A stretch of DNA of 62,000 nucleotides from Apostichopus japonicus (GCF_037975245.1 NC_092564.1:19418484-19480483); one strand, 5' to 3'. Shown: positions 24,718 to 42,235, numbered from the stretch's first letter. The notes: generated by a model not told the origin, from the letters alone. Made by a program: numbers and translations.

Positions 24718-24852
24718 CCTATATGCTCAGTAATTTCCCCCAGTAACGCTGAACAGGAAAGGCTATTCAGTGTAGTTCGCAAGAACAAGACAGACAGTCA
24801 GTCAAGTCTCAAGCTTGATGGGACTCTATCTAGCATACTAGCCATGAAGCTT
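24718..24852 (+). pseudogene. hAT-family transposase C-terminal fragment
   Basis: The plus frame reads SVISPSNAEQERLFSVVRKN then KTDSQSSLKLDGTLSSILAM. The S-N-A-x-x-E-R-x-F-S...R...K...S-S-L...T-L core matches the hAT C-terminal dimerisation domain. About 45 codons only, running into a minisatellite; not functional. Confidence 0.75.
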
Positions 24853-24858
24853 TCTAGT

Positions 24859-25038
24859 CACTTCGCCCAACAACCATTTCGCCCAACTGCCATTTCGCCC
24901 AACCAGCCTGGTCATTTCGCCCAACCAGCCTGGTCATTTCGCCCAAGCAGCATGGTCATTTCGCCTAACCATCATAGTCATTTCGCCCAACCAGCATGGT
25001 CATTTCGCCCAACCAGCATGGTCATTTCGCCCAACCTT
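24859..25038 (+). repeat. Minisatellite, left inverted arm
   Basis: About eight units of a 22-bp motif (CATTTCGCCCAACCAGCCTG plus GT). Because 22 is not a multiple of three, the array is open in several frames and gives false ORFs. Reverse complement of 25646-25821. Confidence 0.9.
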
Positions 25039-25284
25039 ATTTTTACTAATATTCAGTCAGAATATTATTACTTTTTCTATTCACTGGTTCAATTTGATTT
25101 TTTTTTTTGCGTTAGGTTACTTCGTAATAGGTAAATTAAAAAGTGAGGTCCGCTCGATATCGATCGAAGTCTGAGCAGTACGTTATTTCGGGTATAATGG
25201 GAGGATTACACTACTTTTGGCGTTTACGCATACAATGGAAGTTATATTATTATACAAACACAGGGGAATCGGTCTTCATAAAAA

Positions 25285-25640
25285 CCTATCAAACCTGACC
25301 CCTAAAACACTGATCCATCATACTGACTAAAAATTCCCGAACGTTTCCTTATTAAATTGAAGAAAAAAATATAAAACCCGTCCGTAATATTGAAGTATAT
25401 TTAATCAATGTAACCATTTTATCAATGTAACCACATATGAATTAACATTTGTAATCAATTTAACCACGACTTCAAGTTTCCTTAATACTCGGTTCGAATC
25501 CCATAACGTTAACAATTTCCGAACGTTTACTATCAAACCTAACCCCTAAAACACTGATCCATCCTCAAGATTTCTTAATATTCGGTTCGTATCCTGCAAC
25601 GTTAAAAATTCCCGAACGTTTCCTTTTGAAGTATCATATT
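25285..25640 (+). repeat. Degenerate internal repeats in the foldback spacer
   Basis: TATCAAACCT-ACCCCTAAAAC-ACTGATCCATC and AATTCCCGAACGTTTCCTT each occur at about 25287-25360 and again at about 25530-25630, with a partial third CCGAACGTTTAC at about 25518. A decayed duplication of about 240 bp between the minisatellite arms. Confidence 0.65.
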
Positions 25641-25645
25641 TAATC

Positions 25646-25821
25646 AAGGTTGGGCGAAATGACCAGGCTGGTTGGGCGAAATGACCAGGCTGGTTGGGCG
25701 AAATGACCAGGCTGGTTGGGCGAAATGACCAGGCTGGTTGGGCGAAATGACCAGGCTAGTTGGGCGAAATGGTAAGGTTGGGCGAAATGGCAGTTGGGCG
25801 ATATGGTTGTTGGGCGAAGTG
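25646..25821 (-). repeat. Minisatellite, right inverted arm
   Basis: About eight units of the reverse complement of the left array (GGTTGGGCGAAATGACCAGGC). Both arrays end on the outside with the same GGCAGTTGGGCGA-ATGG and GTTGGGCGAAGTG units, so one array is an inverted copy of the other. Units are more uniform here than in the left arm. Confidence 0.9.
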
Positions 25822-26670
25822 TCCTGCTTCCGCCATGAAGTCACAGTACACAGAGTCCACTGTTCCCTGTTTCAAATGGAAGCCTACTAAAGAAACCCTG
25901 TAGAAAGCGAAGCGAGCTGATGTAAAGTGTAAACTACAACAAGTAACACTGATTGGATGATTCTCTCACTGTATTGCATAAGTAGACTATATTTATTTAG
26001 GAGTATTTATATCATTTCAGTTGAATAATTGCCTACCTCCCTATTTTCTCCTTGTGCTCCCTATTTTTTGGCCCTGAAAAAATGTTATTCACCCTATTTT
26101 GGGGTCAAACAGGTTGACAGGTCTACAACATGCTGTGATAGTTGCCCTTATCAATTGAAAGATAACATCCCATCTGTTCCAAGAAAGGTTGGTTTTTAGC
26201 GTATTGCAAAGTTAACATTAAGCTGACATAACCTTTTCCTACAATGCATAAAGCAAAATATGACGTAATTGCAATAAAAAGATGCCGAACATGCATGTTG
26301 CAATTCACTACCATACAACGTATAAATCTATATGCATTTATCGAATTGCAGTCATTGTACAAAGTTTTACATGTCCTAAATTAATTAACAGTATAAATAG
26401 ACTTTTACATATAAATCTTTACTACATTAATGGAAGGACTTACCGTGAGTATAGGTTACTCTGCTTGTTAACACTTACGAACATAAATTTAACTTCTTGG
26501 AACTCGTTTACTAAGAGCCTATCCTACATACAGAGTATCCCGTGTCGGCCATGTACATTAAACAGTGCAAGAACTAACGCAAATGATAACGCTATATAAG
26601 AGTAAATGGACTTAACGCTGTTTCCAAGCAGGTCCCTTGCGATCACAGTCGTTGACTATGCGGTGGTAAC

Positions 26671-27896
26671 CATGGGCGGCGATCCTGGGGGGGATGGGGG
26701 GGATATATCCCCCCCATAAAAATGGGTGGAGGGGATGTAATACACCATATCCCCCCCACCAAATGCCAGGAATAAGAATATTTTCATGCCTTCATTTATG
26801 CATCATCGCGAATGTACGGCTCTTTTTAGCTTCATTTCTCGCCTATACCATAAACGCAGTGCGATCTTTTCAAATAAACCGTCTTTATAAAGCAAGAATA
26901 GTTGACTGTAGGCTTCATTGGCCCAATAACAACAAAATGTATTATTGCGCCCACGGTATTGATATAGTACATATATGCACCCTCATAGTATTCATATAGG
27001 CCCTATAGTAGGCCTACACACGTACATGTTCCCTCGAACAGCTGAGAATCTAATGTTACCAGGGTAATGCTTAATTAGGGGCGTCGGAGCGGTTCGCCGG
27101 ACCAATATTCACGACGCAAAAAAAAAAAGGAGAAAAAAGTAGCACTAAGAAGAAAAAAAGGCAAAAAATAAAGAACCAAAATGAAAACATACTTCAAAAT
27201 GTGTTTCAGAAGATTAATCGGGTACAAAAACAGACAAGGGAGAATGCACAGAAGAAAAGCTCGGGAAGTGCCATTTCCTGCAATCTGGGAGGCATTTTTT
27301 CAAAATTTTCTCCATTACGCTACGCGCCAACCAATGGTGGCGCGTAGCGTAGTTTGACCTTCCAAACGTCCCCCACCCCCCCCCCGATAATTATGGTAGA
27401 TGACCACACTCTGATCTTCCGTACCAATCCCAAATAGCTTCCGACGCCCCTGTTAATACACGTACGTTTCATCTGGATGCCCTAGCAATCGGTACCTAGG
27501 AATGTAACAATGTGTAATTGTGTATTGCATGTGTATAGGCCTATAATAGCCTGCATGAGGCCATTTTCTTCATCGAATAATATAAAGAGCTCTCGAACAT
27601 TCTAACGTAGCGCCTGAAACAAGATTGACAGGGGCAATTTTCCCAAAATAACACCCGAAATTAAAAAAAAAAGTATTTTGGATCCTGCTTATGAGATATT
27701 TCGGACATGAAATCCCTATTTTAAAGTTGGGTATATGCCGCTTGGAAACCTCGGCAAGTGCCGTTTCCGGCCATCTAGAGGGTTTGTAAATCCCAAAATT
27801 TTCTTGTACGCTTCGCGCCAACCCATGGTGGCGCTACGCTTAGATAGTCAACAAGGTCATATCCCCCCCACTCAGAAGTACGGATCGCCGCCCATG
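26671..27896. mobile_element. hAT-like nonautonomous DNA transposon (15-bp TIR, 8-bp TSD)
   Basis: Perfect 15-bp terminal inverted repeat CATGGGCGGCGATCC at 26671-26685 and its inverse at 27882-27896, flanked by the 8-bp direct repeat GTGGTAAC (26663-26670 and 27897-27904). An 8-bp TSD with a CA-starting TIR is typical of the hAT superfamily. No transposase frame remains; length 1226 bp. A second element is inserted within it, and both share a module of about 100 bp (27260-27360 and 27755-27850). Confidence 0.85.
27076..27452. mobile_element. Nested DNA transposon (TIR AGGGGCGTCGGA, 5-bp TSD)
   Basis: AGGGGCGTCGGA at 27077-27088 and its inverse ending at 27451, flanked by TTAAT on both sides (27071-27075 and 27453-27457). 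Contains a perfect 12-bp-arm hairpin (CGCTACGCGCCA...TGGCGCGTAGCG, about 27316-27347). It is 377 bp long, noncoding, and inserted into the hAT-like element. Confidence 0.75.
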
Positions 27897-27999
27897 GTGG
27901 TAACCATGCACAAATTATCGATCGCCTCCTTAAATCCTTTACAATCTAAAGTTCTTGAAAGTTATTGACAAGACCACATGAAATCGATCACCTTAAGTA

Positions 28000-30355
28000 A
28001 ATTTGTTGTGTGATTGAAAGAAGAAACCTGTCTTTCTTCCTAATTGGTCACATATTCTTCGAAACTATAGGAGGCCTGTTATAAGTGAGTGCACATCAGC
28101 ATGAATACGAACATCACAAAATCACAAAAAAAAATATATATATATTAAATTTTTTGCAGGGATGACTTTTTTGGTGTCAAACCCGAATTGCTCGTTGGAG
28201 TAGAGGATGCATTTTGCATCCTTACCTCCGTTCACTTGGTATATATATATGAATACGAGATACGAATTCCCCTTGGAATGAGTACGAGTGCCGAGCACAC
28301 CGCTTCAAAAGCGAGGAGTAGGCTAAGCATTGCAATATAGTACATTTATAATATCCTTTCAAACTGGTTTAACGCTGTACTATGAAAACGAGTACCAATG
28401 CATAGAAGACGAGTAATAGTACATATGTAACTGTGAAATAAGACGAGTATATACGGATTCACTGAAAGTCTGAAGAGGACAGTGATGACAATAACATTTG
28501 TAGACTGTGCATCGAATTGGGTGGGGGAAGGTGGGGCAGGTGTGTCCAACCAATAACGTTTGGCGTTCATGTCAACCCCCCTCCCCCTCCCTTGCCTTCA
28601 GTAATTTCCCTCTCATCGAATGCCGAATGTTTTCTACAATTCTCCAAAGGATATACAAGGGAGTTGTTCCCTGTCCGGGACAACAGGTCGATAAAAGAAA
28701 ATACAGGCTAGATACAGAAATATATAAAGTATTCGCACACATGCACAACTAAACGTTCCCCACTCGGCTAATCGAGTGCTTTAAGTTGGTTTGGCGCGGG
28801 ATGATTGAGAGAAGGAGAGGTGAAAAGGAGAGGAAGCGAAGTATAGAGAGAGAGTAAACTGCGAGCCGGGGCACACATCTGGTTGACTAAACTAAATAGA
28901 ACCCCTTTACTTGTTGGAAATATGAGAGGGAAGTCGTCTTTGCGGGCCCGCAGCCAGTTTGTCAAATTTGGAGGGACAGAGTGTTTGTTTCTTTGGAGGG
29001 GTAGAATTTTGGTTTGAGGCGGAGAATTTGCATGGATCCACTATAGGGGTCCAATACTGAAACCATCAATTTGAAACAACAAAGTTGGCATATGAATCGA
29101 AGTTTGTGTGGGGATTTTCGCCTTCATCTAACAACAATGAACCAGATTTACGGTTCAAAACAAAATACCATATGAATGGAATTTGTTTTGTGTTGTTCTT
29201 GTCGGTTACACAGGCTTATTGAAATTACATACGTCATCAGTTATTAGCTACACAGACAGTGAATTAAAGTAGTTTTTTGAGTTGAGTTTGATCAATTGTG
29301 TGAGCAGGCTATTCAAGGTTGACCTTGAGAATATATAGTTCACATGGCTTGACTTAAAGGTAAGTACCAAGTCAAATAAAAACAACATGAAAACCGGAAA
29401 GTTTGAACTTTACCCTTTGAATTATCTTTAGGTGATGAAATGAAAAGAAATCCAATCGAATCCGTTGATGTTTCTGTCTCTTCAGCCTTCTTTCTAGTCT
29501 GAAGAGCAATTTAGGAGGGCGTGTTACTTAGATCTGTTGTAATCTTATTTAGTACTTCACGTTATACGTGTCATTAAAGGCATTGAAGACTCGCCCCAAA
29601 CCGCGTGCCGCGCTCTGAAAAAGTTAACTTTCCGTTGCTTGCAAATGAAGTTTTCTTCTTGTCGCTACAAAATGCAGACAGTAATGAAAAGTGATACCTT
29701 GTTATCTTTTATCTAGACCTGAGATGTCCACGCTGCTATGTACACTGTGTTGTTGGTATTGACCGTAGCTGTATGTATTGCTGTATGTATACACTAGTGT
29801 CTAATTACCGACAGTAGCAAGCTGTGTGTGTATTTTCTGGGATCGATGGTGGTGTCTGACTTTTCTGTTACACCTCATTCGTATTAAAGGTCAGATTACC
29901 GGCATGAGACGTTTCTTTTTGCGCGAGTCTTCACACCCTTTAAGTCGATTTTGTAGACCTCAAAATAGCGCAAACATCTGAATTTCAGCTGATCTGTATA
30001 CTAATGCCAATGCGTCACGTGAGGGTACAAGGAGATGGGGGGGGGGACTGAATGGGGGGTGCTACAGGTACACCATCTGATCGAGTTTTTCTATTTTTAC
30101 CCTATATACTTGGATCAAATATAAAAAAACTCGCAAATTTTAGTTCGTCGATTAATGAATATACATAAAGGATATACAATGATTTTGTTTAATACTGATA
30201 ACCCCACTTTGTAATACTGGTTTACAGTGCAAAAGAAGTTTCCGAAATGCATTGTGTGTGTGTGTGTGCTGTGGAGGGACTTCCCCCACGAATTTCTTGA
30301 CAAACTGTTACAATGCACAAAGCCATACCTGAACCACAGGAGCATTACATTTGCG
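28000..30355. other. Long stretch without recognisable genes
   Basis: I see no exon with matching splice sites. Short TA runs (28133-28145, 28238-28248), a C-rich patch near 28575, purine-rich DNA (28803-28860) and a G-run (30035-30060). The ORFs here are short and low-complexity. Confidence 0.5.

Positions 30356-30359
<4 letters not shown>

Positions 30360-30441
<82 letters not shown>
30360..30441. repeat. (TA)n microsatellite
   Basis: About 41 uninterrupted TA units directly abutting the left end of the TIR element at 30446. Confidence 0.95.
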
Positions 30442-30444
<3 letters not shown>

Positions 30445-30445
30445 T

Positions 30446-31600
30446 AGGAGCGTCCGTTAATGGTATTGGTAAACATTATACATTATACAGAGTACACTTA
30501 ACAGACAATAAGAACCAGTGAAACATGCGATGGTAAATTTTTGAGGTCAAAGCCACTTTCTAGTGCTTTCCTTTTGTACAAAGTACAACATAATATTTGT
30601 TTTATGAACCAGGAAATCTCAAATCAAGTGATTGATTACCTCCGTGTCTCTTCGCAATAACTCTTGCCACATCACAGTCGTACCCATGGAAAGATATAGT
30701 TTTGTGAGCATTTTTATCTTTGCTGTTTCTTTTTATTCCACTTATTATTAATATTATTATTTATTTATTTATTTTAAATTTGCATGCTTTATCTTGATAT
30801 CAGTCTCATCGCATGGCTTAAAGCGATCAAAAGGAGAGGAACTTTTCTTGTAACCACTTTTTTAAACCGTTTTATATTGCTTTTGCTTATAACTCTGTTC
30901 CTCTTTGACCAAACCACATGTAATGGCTGCGGGAGGGGGTTCCCCCCCCCCCAACACCCTCCCACCCAGTTCAACTACATTAGCTGACAGTGCATTGCAG
31001 GTCGCATTTTTAGATTCTTTTATACACTTTTATACACGGTGAACAGCTTCAAAAGTACCAGCCATCCAGGACTATTCGTTCCCAATCCAAATCTCTAATG
31101 GTTGTCTCCCCACAGTTAAAACTTCCATCTATCAAAATCAACGTTATGATAGATGTGCTGCAATATGATGGAACAGTTTGATTGAGGGAGCCAAGCGTGC
31201 CAAAAAGATATGAATTTAAGAAACGTAAAAACAAATATTAAAGCTGCTGTTTGCTAATTGTTTACATTTCCAGTCTTCTTTGTTTTGTTTTTGTTAGTTT
31301 TTCATTGTTTTAGCGGTTTTAACTTTTTAACTAGGTTTAACTTTTCGTATGTGTTCTACTTTTCTGTACTTTTTAATAAATATAACCTCTTTTTTGTTTA
31401 CTTCTTCTTCGTTTGTATATCACATTTTATGTGTACAGAGCCTTACAGTATTTATATTTTATTGGATAATTCGCTTCATAAGTTTGGAATATTATTATTA
31501 TTATCAATACGTCAAAACATAAACGATCTAAAAGAATCTTAAACGAAATCTGCAAGACTTGGCATCTGTTGTCATATTATCATAATTAAGGGACGCTCCT
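30446..31600. mobile_element. TIR element, 1.16 kb
   Basis: AGGAGCGTCCGTTAAT at 30446-30461 is mirrored by ATTAAGGGACGCTCCT at 31585-31600 (15 of 16 positions). No clean TSD can be read, because the left flank is a microsatellite. A short coding-looking frame lies inside on the minus strand (30722-30640). Confidence 0.6.
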
Positions 31601-31652
31601 GCACTGCATATCTCTAAGTAAATATCATCAACAGAACCGAAATTATAATAAT

Positions 31653-31835
<183 letters not shown>

Positions 31836-31839
31836 CCCC

Positions 31840-34360
31840 TCCGTTCGAAACACACTATAGCGTTACACGTGTAGTCTATCGATAAAAAAATGATCGCTCA
31901 AGCGCTGAGTCTCTTATCGGTTTTAATCATAGATTGGACGGCGGCGCAGTTTCTCGTTGATTTGTTTTTTTGCTCGTCACGTCGATATGTAAGACTTTTC
32001 TTGTCAATTCAGTTCGCTATTTGATTCGTCCAGCTCTCCGTACATGGTCGAGTACATATCACCTGAAGTAGTGTTTAACTCTTCTGACCGTACAAATCCA
32101 TGAAGCTGCTGATGTCAACCGGTGATTTCCATCCTCGGTATATAAGGTACGGTACTCATGGGCAGTGTTAGTGCTTCCCAGATAAACTAATGATTTCTAT
32201 GTTTCAATACCGGGTATCATAACTCTCATATTCTGTATATGTAGGCCTATATATTTATAGTATAGCGTGTAATATATGTTGTTTCAATGTAATGATAACA
32301 ATACACACACAATAAAGAGTTATTGACACGATGTTTCGTGTGAATTATAACATAGCGCGGGATTCGAGGCAGTGAGGGTGGGATGGGATTATGTCCTTGC
32401 AGTCTAGTCGCTGTTTCTGTTTTTTTCTTTCAGATTGAAAGAATATTGTATGTTAATACGTTCCATCAGCTGCACATAATATTTTGGAAATATTGATTAG
32501 TGCAGCGATTATAATATACAGAAGGACATAGGCTATGATATATAGAGTAAGGTATACACTATACAAAAGTGAAAAAGTATGTGTATATGAATGGTAGTTG
32601 ATATAAATAAAACAATTTAAATCTATGAGGATAATTCACATTGTTATATACACGGTCATGTATGAATTAGGCTTGCGTATTATTAAATGTGACTCGTTCG
32701 TAATAGTTGTTTGCAAGTGTCCATAAGATTCATCGATGTTTCCCCCTTTAGTTTAGGCCTCGGGAAATTATAAATATATTTATATATATACAAACTATCT
32801 ATTTCAAATTATTTGATTATTAAATTTAGAATTCGGAACATCGATTCATTGATCATGTTCTGTTGTTTATACCTGTTGTCTTACTCTACACTTATACTTA
32901 TATTAAGAATGCCCCACCCCCCCTCCAAAAACAACACAAATATTTAAACAAACGATATAGCCCAGGTATCTCTTACCAGTGTTTCATGTGCTGACACACA
33001 AATAAACATCACAATGAAATGTGAATTGCGCTATCAGGTGATTTAATCCCTGTGTAAAATAAAAAAATTAAAAGATTTGGCACGATTAATGTACGAATAA
33101 GCTAAGATAGTTGTAGATATATATGTTCAAGCTAATAAAGAATAAAATATATGCTCGAATGGTCACAATAATGCAGCCAATTCGTTGCCGCGTCGTTCCA
33201 ACTTACAATTGTGGCACAAAGTGACATGAAATAAAGAGAATTTCAATAGGTCTCGCCTATCTACCTTAAATGAGGGTGAACAATTTCTTTAGAAATATAT
33301 ATATATGACTATATACATATAACATGAACCCCCGCTCCCTCAACCCCCCCCCCCACCCAAATCCTTGAGGATATGCAGAGGTGGCTGAGGGGGGAGGTGA
33401 ACGGAGTCAGGCCAATGGCTCAAGTAAATTTAAGAACCTTGACGGCGGATACAGGATTTCTCGGAAGTGGGCGTTTGGGTATCAAATATCGGTAGATTCA
33501 AAAAATATACTACCGAACTATCGCGGTGCATATAATTAAACATATGTCAAGATGTAAGAGATGCCACGTGCACGAAGCGTTTGTTTTGAGCAAACTTGTT
33601 CTGGTCGCTAATTCTTAGTGCCTAAAAGTTTCAGAAGAGGCGACCGAGCTCCCTGGGCCGCCCTCCATGCACACCCCCCCCCCCCCCCGCGTGACAGCAG
33701 ATGGCGGTTCTTCGGTAGGTTTTTATACATACACATTACACCATGGAGGTAAAAACAGATGATTACACCCACTACGGATACGTGCGTATAGACTATAATA
33801 TACGTGTTCGTACTTTCATCACGTTAACGTGACCGAGGCCCACGCCACTTATGCGTAGGCTGAATCAAGAAATAGCCTATGACAGTGTCTTTTAGCACAG
33901 ATAATTCTCTGAGATAAATATAGATACACACTCAAATATCACAGGAACTACTTCAGCGAAACCCAATACGTTTATACTCTATAATGAGCCTACCTATATC
34001 GTCGCCTCAAAAACCAGTGTAATTCGAACGTATATACTCAACTTTAGAATACTTTGTAAGTGGTTGCCATGGATACTAAGGTACTTCGAGGAATCTGTAT
34101 TAATATACGAACACGTGGGAAAGTACTTGAAGCTGACAGATGACCATGTACAAGGATATTGGCCTATGTTGAGTGTCAGACTTAATGCAGCCTAATAAGT
34201 GTATGAAGAAAAGTTATTTTGTTTTAATTTAGAGCAAAACTTTCAAACGGTGTACAGTTAGGAATTCTTAATTGTAAAATTATATTGATGATCTTGTGAC
34301 CTTATAAAGAGGCGAATTTAGTCAATAGAACAATTCTTTGGATACGACACCTTTAATCCG
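31840..34360. other. Intergenic region upstream of the SLC34 gene
   Basis: No exon recognised. Contains C-runs (about 33341 and 33677) and short TA runs; the SLC34 promoter probably lies at its right end. Confidence 0.5.
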
Positions 34361-34367
34361 CTACACC

Positions 34368-34374
34368 TATAAAA
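34368..34374 (+). promoter_or_regulatory. Possible TATA box of the SLC34 gene
   Basis: TATAAAA, 256 bp upstream of the proposed ATG. Position fits a core promoter with a 5' UTR of about 230 nt, but in AT-rich DNA this is weak evidence. Confidence 0.3.
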
Positions 34375-34629
34375 TGAGGGCGATATAATAATACTACTGA
34401 CGAGTGTAAGGGACTTTCAAGATGCCTGTCTATACGTATCTTTTAATATATTTGAATAATGAAAATGTACGAATGTCCAGGTGAATGTTGCATTCAAAAA
34501 AATATTTAAACTCGTTAAAACCTTTACTTTCAACTTATTTCTGGAAGAGATGTTTTCGCTTGGACAACAACCATTCATTGTTTACCATGTTGCTTCTTTT
34601 TGAAGTTTTGAACACTATAAGCTCTGACA

Positions 34630-39655
<5,026 letters not shown>

Positions 39656-39679
<24 letters not shown>

Positions 39680-39824
39680 AGGCTTCGGTTTCGCGGAACA
39701 CAACCTACCGCCTCAAATAGCAGACACTGGAAGCACATTGAATATAAGAGTCACGGGCAGCTATCCAGCCAGTAATATCAGTATTAATAATGTGAAGGGC
39801 AGTGAAAACATGACGTATATTTGA
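39656..39824 (+). pseudogene. Displaced SLC34 C-terminal tail in a shifted frame
   Basis: Overlapping the end of the SLC34 frame, the next frame continues with LFKPREEVEGFGFAEHNLPP and ends NVKGSENMTYI followed by a stop. It is hydrophilic, without repeats, and ends in T-Y-I, which fits a class I PDZ ligand (S/T-x-hydrophobic) like the TRL end of mammalian NaPi-IIa. About 100-120 residues that normally separate SSYRW from the tail are absent. Either the segment was deleted with a frameshift, or sequence is missing from the assembly. Confidence 0.5.
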
Positions 39825-40061
39825 GATGCCAGGAACAGAATAGTATAACTTTGTCTAAAACATAATAAGGAGGGGAGGATGGGGTGGGGGGGGGGGTAAT
39901 TATATATATTTCCCTATATCAAATGGGATTACATATCACGTTTTTCGCGTACGACATGTTCAAACAGTTTATGACTTGACTTGCGGATGACCAACTCAAA
40001 TGTCTTTAATGTATTCATGCAACGGGGGGGGGGGGGACCTTCACGTTTGGGTTATATTTGA

Positions 40062-40283
40062 AACCACCCAGTTGGGACATTTGTCTCCTATACTGTACTT
40101 CCATATCCCGCTTCAAAACACTCGTGCTGACAGTATGAGCAGTGTGTGATATCCTATTTTTACCAGATAACGGTGAGAAACTGTTTATACTGTCAGTACG
40201 AATGCTTTGAAGCATGATACGAGAGGACAGTATAGAGTAGTATCAGCATTAGGAAATTTGTCCCAGTTCGCTGTTTGAAACGA
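40062..40283. repeat. Foldback (MITE-like) element
   Basis: The left arm (40062-40144) and right arm (40186-40283) are imperfect reverse complements, sharing ACTGTCAG-ACGA-TG-TTTGAAGC and TTTGTCCCA-. The right arm is also similar to 46260-46380. Noncoding; a small nonautonomous element family. Confidence 0.7.
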
Positions 40284-40336
40284 TGCAAAATTCGAATATT
40301 CATGAGCGTTCACTAACAGCCACCTTTATCACACAG

Positions 40337-40459
40337 TGAGATATAAAGTTAAGGGTGTATCTGAAAATGGATTTCCATTAATAAAAGAAAATTGTTTCCA
40401 TTACATATATCCTGAATTCACAAACAAGAACATTTCCGACGAATATTTGCTAGTGAAAG
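40337..40459 (+). CDS. Orphan coding exon, unknown protein
   Basis: Bounded by a good acceptor (TTTATCACACAG) and donor (GTGAAAG|GTATGG), with 40 codons open only in the phase 1-1 frame (RYKVKGVSENGFPLIKENC ... NISDEYLLVK). The frame, phase and composition look coding. No domain recognised. It lies 3' of the SLC34 gene and could join the terminal exon at 42452, which also needs phase 1. Confidence 0.4.
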
Positions 40460-40553
40460 GTATGGATTAATGAGTGCACCGTCATAATGGAAACCACAGC
40501 GACTGTCCTAAATACGCACTTGCACAATATACAGCATAGTCTTCATTTGGAAG

Positions 40554-40626
40554 GGGGTGGGTGGGGGCATGGGGTGGGTGGGGGCATGGGGTGGGTGGGG
40601 GCATGGGGTGGGTGGGGGCATGGGGG
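40554..40626 (+). repeat. G-rich minisatellite, four units
   Basis: Four copies of GGGTGGGTGGGGGCATG (about 17-19 bp). The G-runs could form quadruplexes on the plus strand. Confidence 0.9.
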
Positions 40627-41477
40627 TCTTAATTTTTTGTACAAACCTATTCAATTTGGAACTGTCCGAAATGAGGAAGTTTGCTTATTTTATTTATTAT
40701 CTCATCATCTGTGATATAATGTAAAATTTATTTTTAAAATATATATGTATTGTATTTCAACAGGGTTAAGTAAAAGGTGTTGGGTGGCCTCGCCATATTG
40801 CTTCATTATTTTACCCGTTCATTTTGCTGCTTATTATGTAATTGACTCCACACATAAGCTACATATTATGTAATATTAACATCCGTTATGTGTATAAACT
40901 TATATATACAGATGTTACTTTCGTAGTACTTATAGTCATTAGCGTCGTCGTCAACCATTGAAATTCCGGAATGTATTTCTTTCATGCGCATGCGTTGATT
41001 AGCATTCTGCCTTGCCACTATTGTTATCTTGCAATCCTCCAGTTACATCTTTTCTCAGACCAGCCATGTAACTGAACACATCATATTTCATCAGTGTTGG
41101 CTAATTTCACTTCTAAAACAACAATGAGATAACATATCATTTCATTTAGTGACGTTAAAATACTCGATTTTATTTGATTAGGTTTGAAATTAAGTTTTTT
41201 TATTGGACATAGTATTTACGTTTATTACATTTACCGATGTGAATGTTTGGTTCAAACAATGTGTGTTGTTAACGCTGGAGACTATAAAGAGGTGGCTAAT
41301 TTTATTCGGATTGACTTTGTATTCTTTATTGCTAGACAAATGCACCCGAAGTCATATTAAGAAGTCAATGGATTAACCAACAATATGGGATATGGGGTGG
41401 GTGGGGTGGGTGGGCGGGGGGTTAAGTAAGATCAAAGTCGTCCACCCACCCATCAACCCCTTTCCACACCAAATTTA

Positions 41478-42235
41478 TTTGGTACTAAAATTTGTTTCAA
41501 ACATAATTTTGATCAAGGTATGAAAGGTTCGAAGTGGCAAAACTTTAGCGTGCTACTCGCGCTGGAATTTCTTTATTCCCTTTGTTTTTGCTTTTGTATC
41601 CTTTCGAAAATTATCCTACATCCTCCACTGATATCGTCATATAGCAGCCCAAAGAATGTGGTACACATCCAACACGTCCCCTTTAATTATGGTTTACAGT
41701 CGGCATTCCACCACGCGTAGGAAGTTTACCGTACACTCCTAACTCATGACGACATTAGAGTTAACACATAGCTCTAATTACGCTATAGTGCCAAGTAAAT
41801 TTCTTTAAGTTCTTTCTATTGTCATTAGAAACAGAATCAATTTCCTGATTCCTCCTTAAAGCATCTTTCTACGTTTGAGCAATTTCCTGGTGTATTTTTG
41901 GTATTAAAATTAGTTTCAAACATAATTCTGATCACAGCGAGATAAGCAGTGGCAAAACATTAGCATACTACTCGAGCCGTCATTCCTTTGTACACTTTCG
42001 AGAATTATCCTACATCCTTCACTGAGGTCGTCATACAGAAGTCTCAAAGAATGTGGTATCCAACACGTCCCCTTTAATTATGGTTTTGCAGACGGCATTC
42101 CATCACGCGTAGGAAGTTTACCGTTTACACCTATAATGATGACGAAATGAGAATTTATATATAGCGCTAATTAAACTATGGTAACCACGGCAGGTAAATT
42201 CTGTGTTATCTTTCTTTTTTATTACAAACAGAACA
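41478..42235 (+). repeat. Imperfect tandem duplication, about 415-bp unit
   Basis: 41478-41888 and 41893-42235 share TTTCAAACATAATT-TGATCA, CCAACACGTCCCCTTTAATT and CACGCGTAGGAAGTTTACCG in the same order. Divergence with small indels implies an old duplication. No coding function is seen; the hydrophobic frame at 41520 is not kept open in the second copy. Confidence 0.8.

Larger units (their letters stand above)
24480..26203. mobile_element. 1.7-kb foldback element with nested inverted arms
   Basis: The outer arms (24480-24556 and 26128-26203) are imperfect reverse complements (TTTCTTGGAACTGATGGGAT against CTTTCTTGGAACAGATGGG). Next inward come ACCTGTCAAC (24580-24592) and its inverse GTTGACAGGT (26113-26123), then inverted minisatellite arrays. 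One transposase scrap lies in the left half. Adjacent CTCCCGG-rich (left) and CTCCCTATTTT (right) subterminal repeats support a single DNA transposon origin. I could not fix the outer boundary or a clean TSD. Confidence 0.65.

Noticed and set aside
24844-25844. ORFs rich in HFAQPAWSFRPT-like repeats on both strands
   Set aside because: Produced by 22-bp minisatellite arrays open in several frames.
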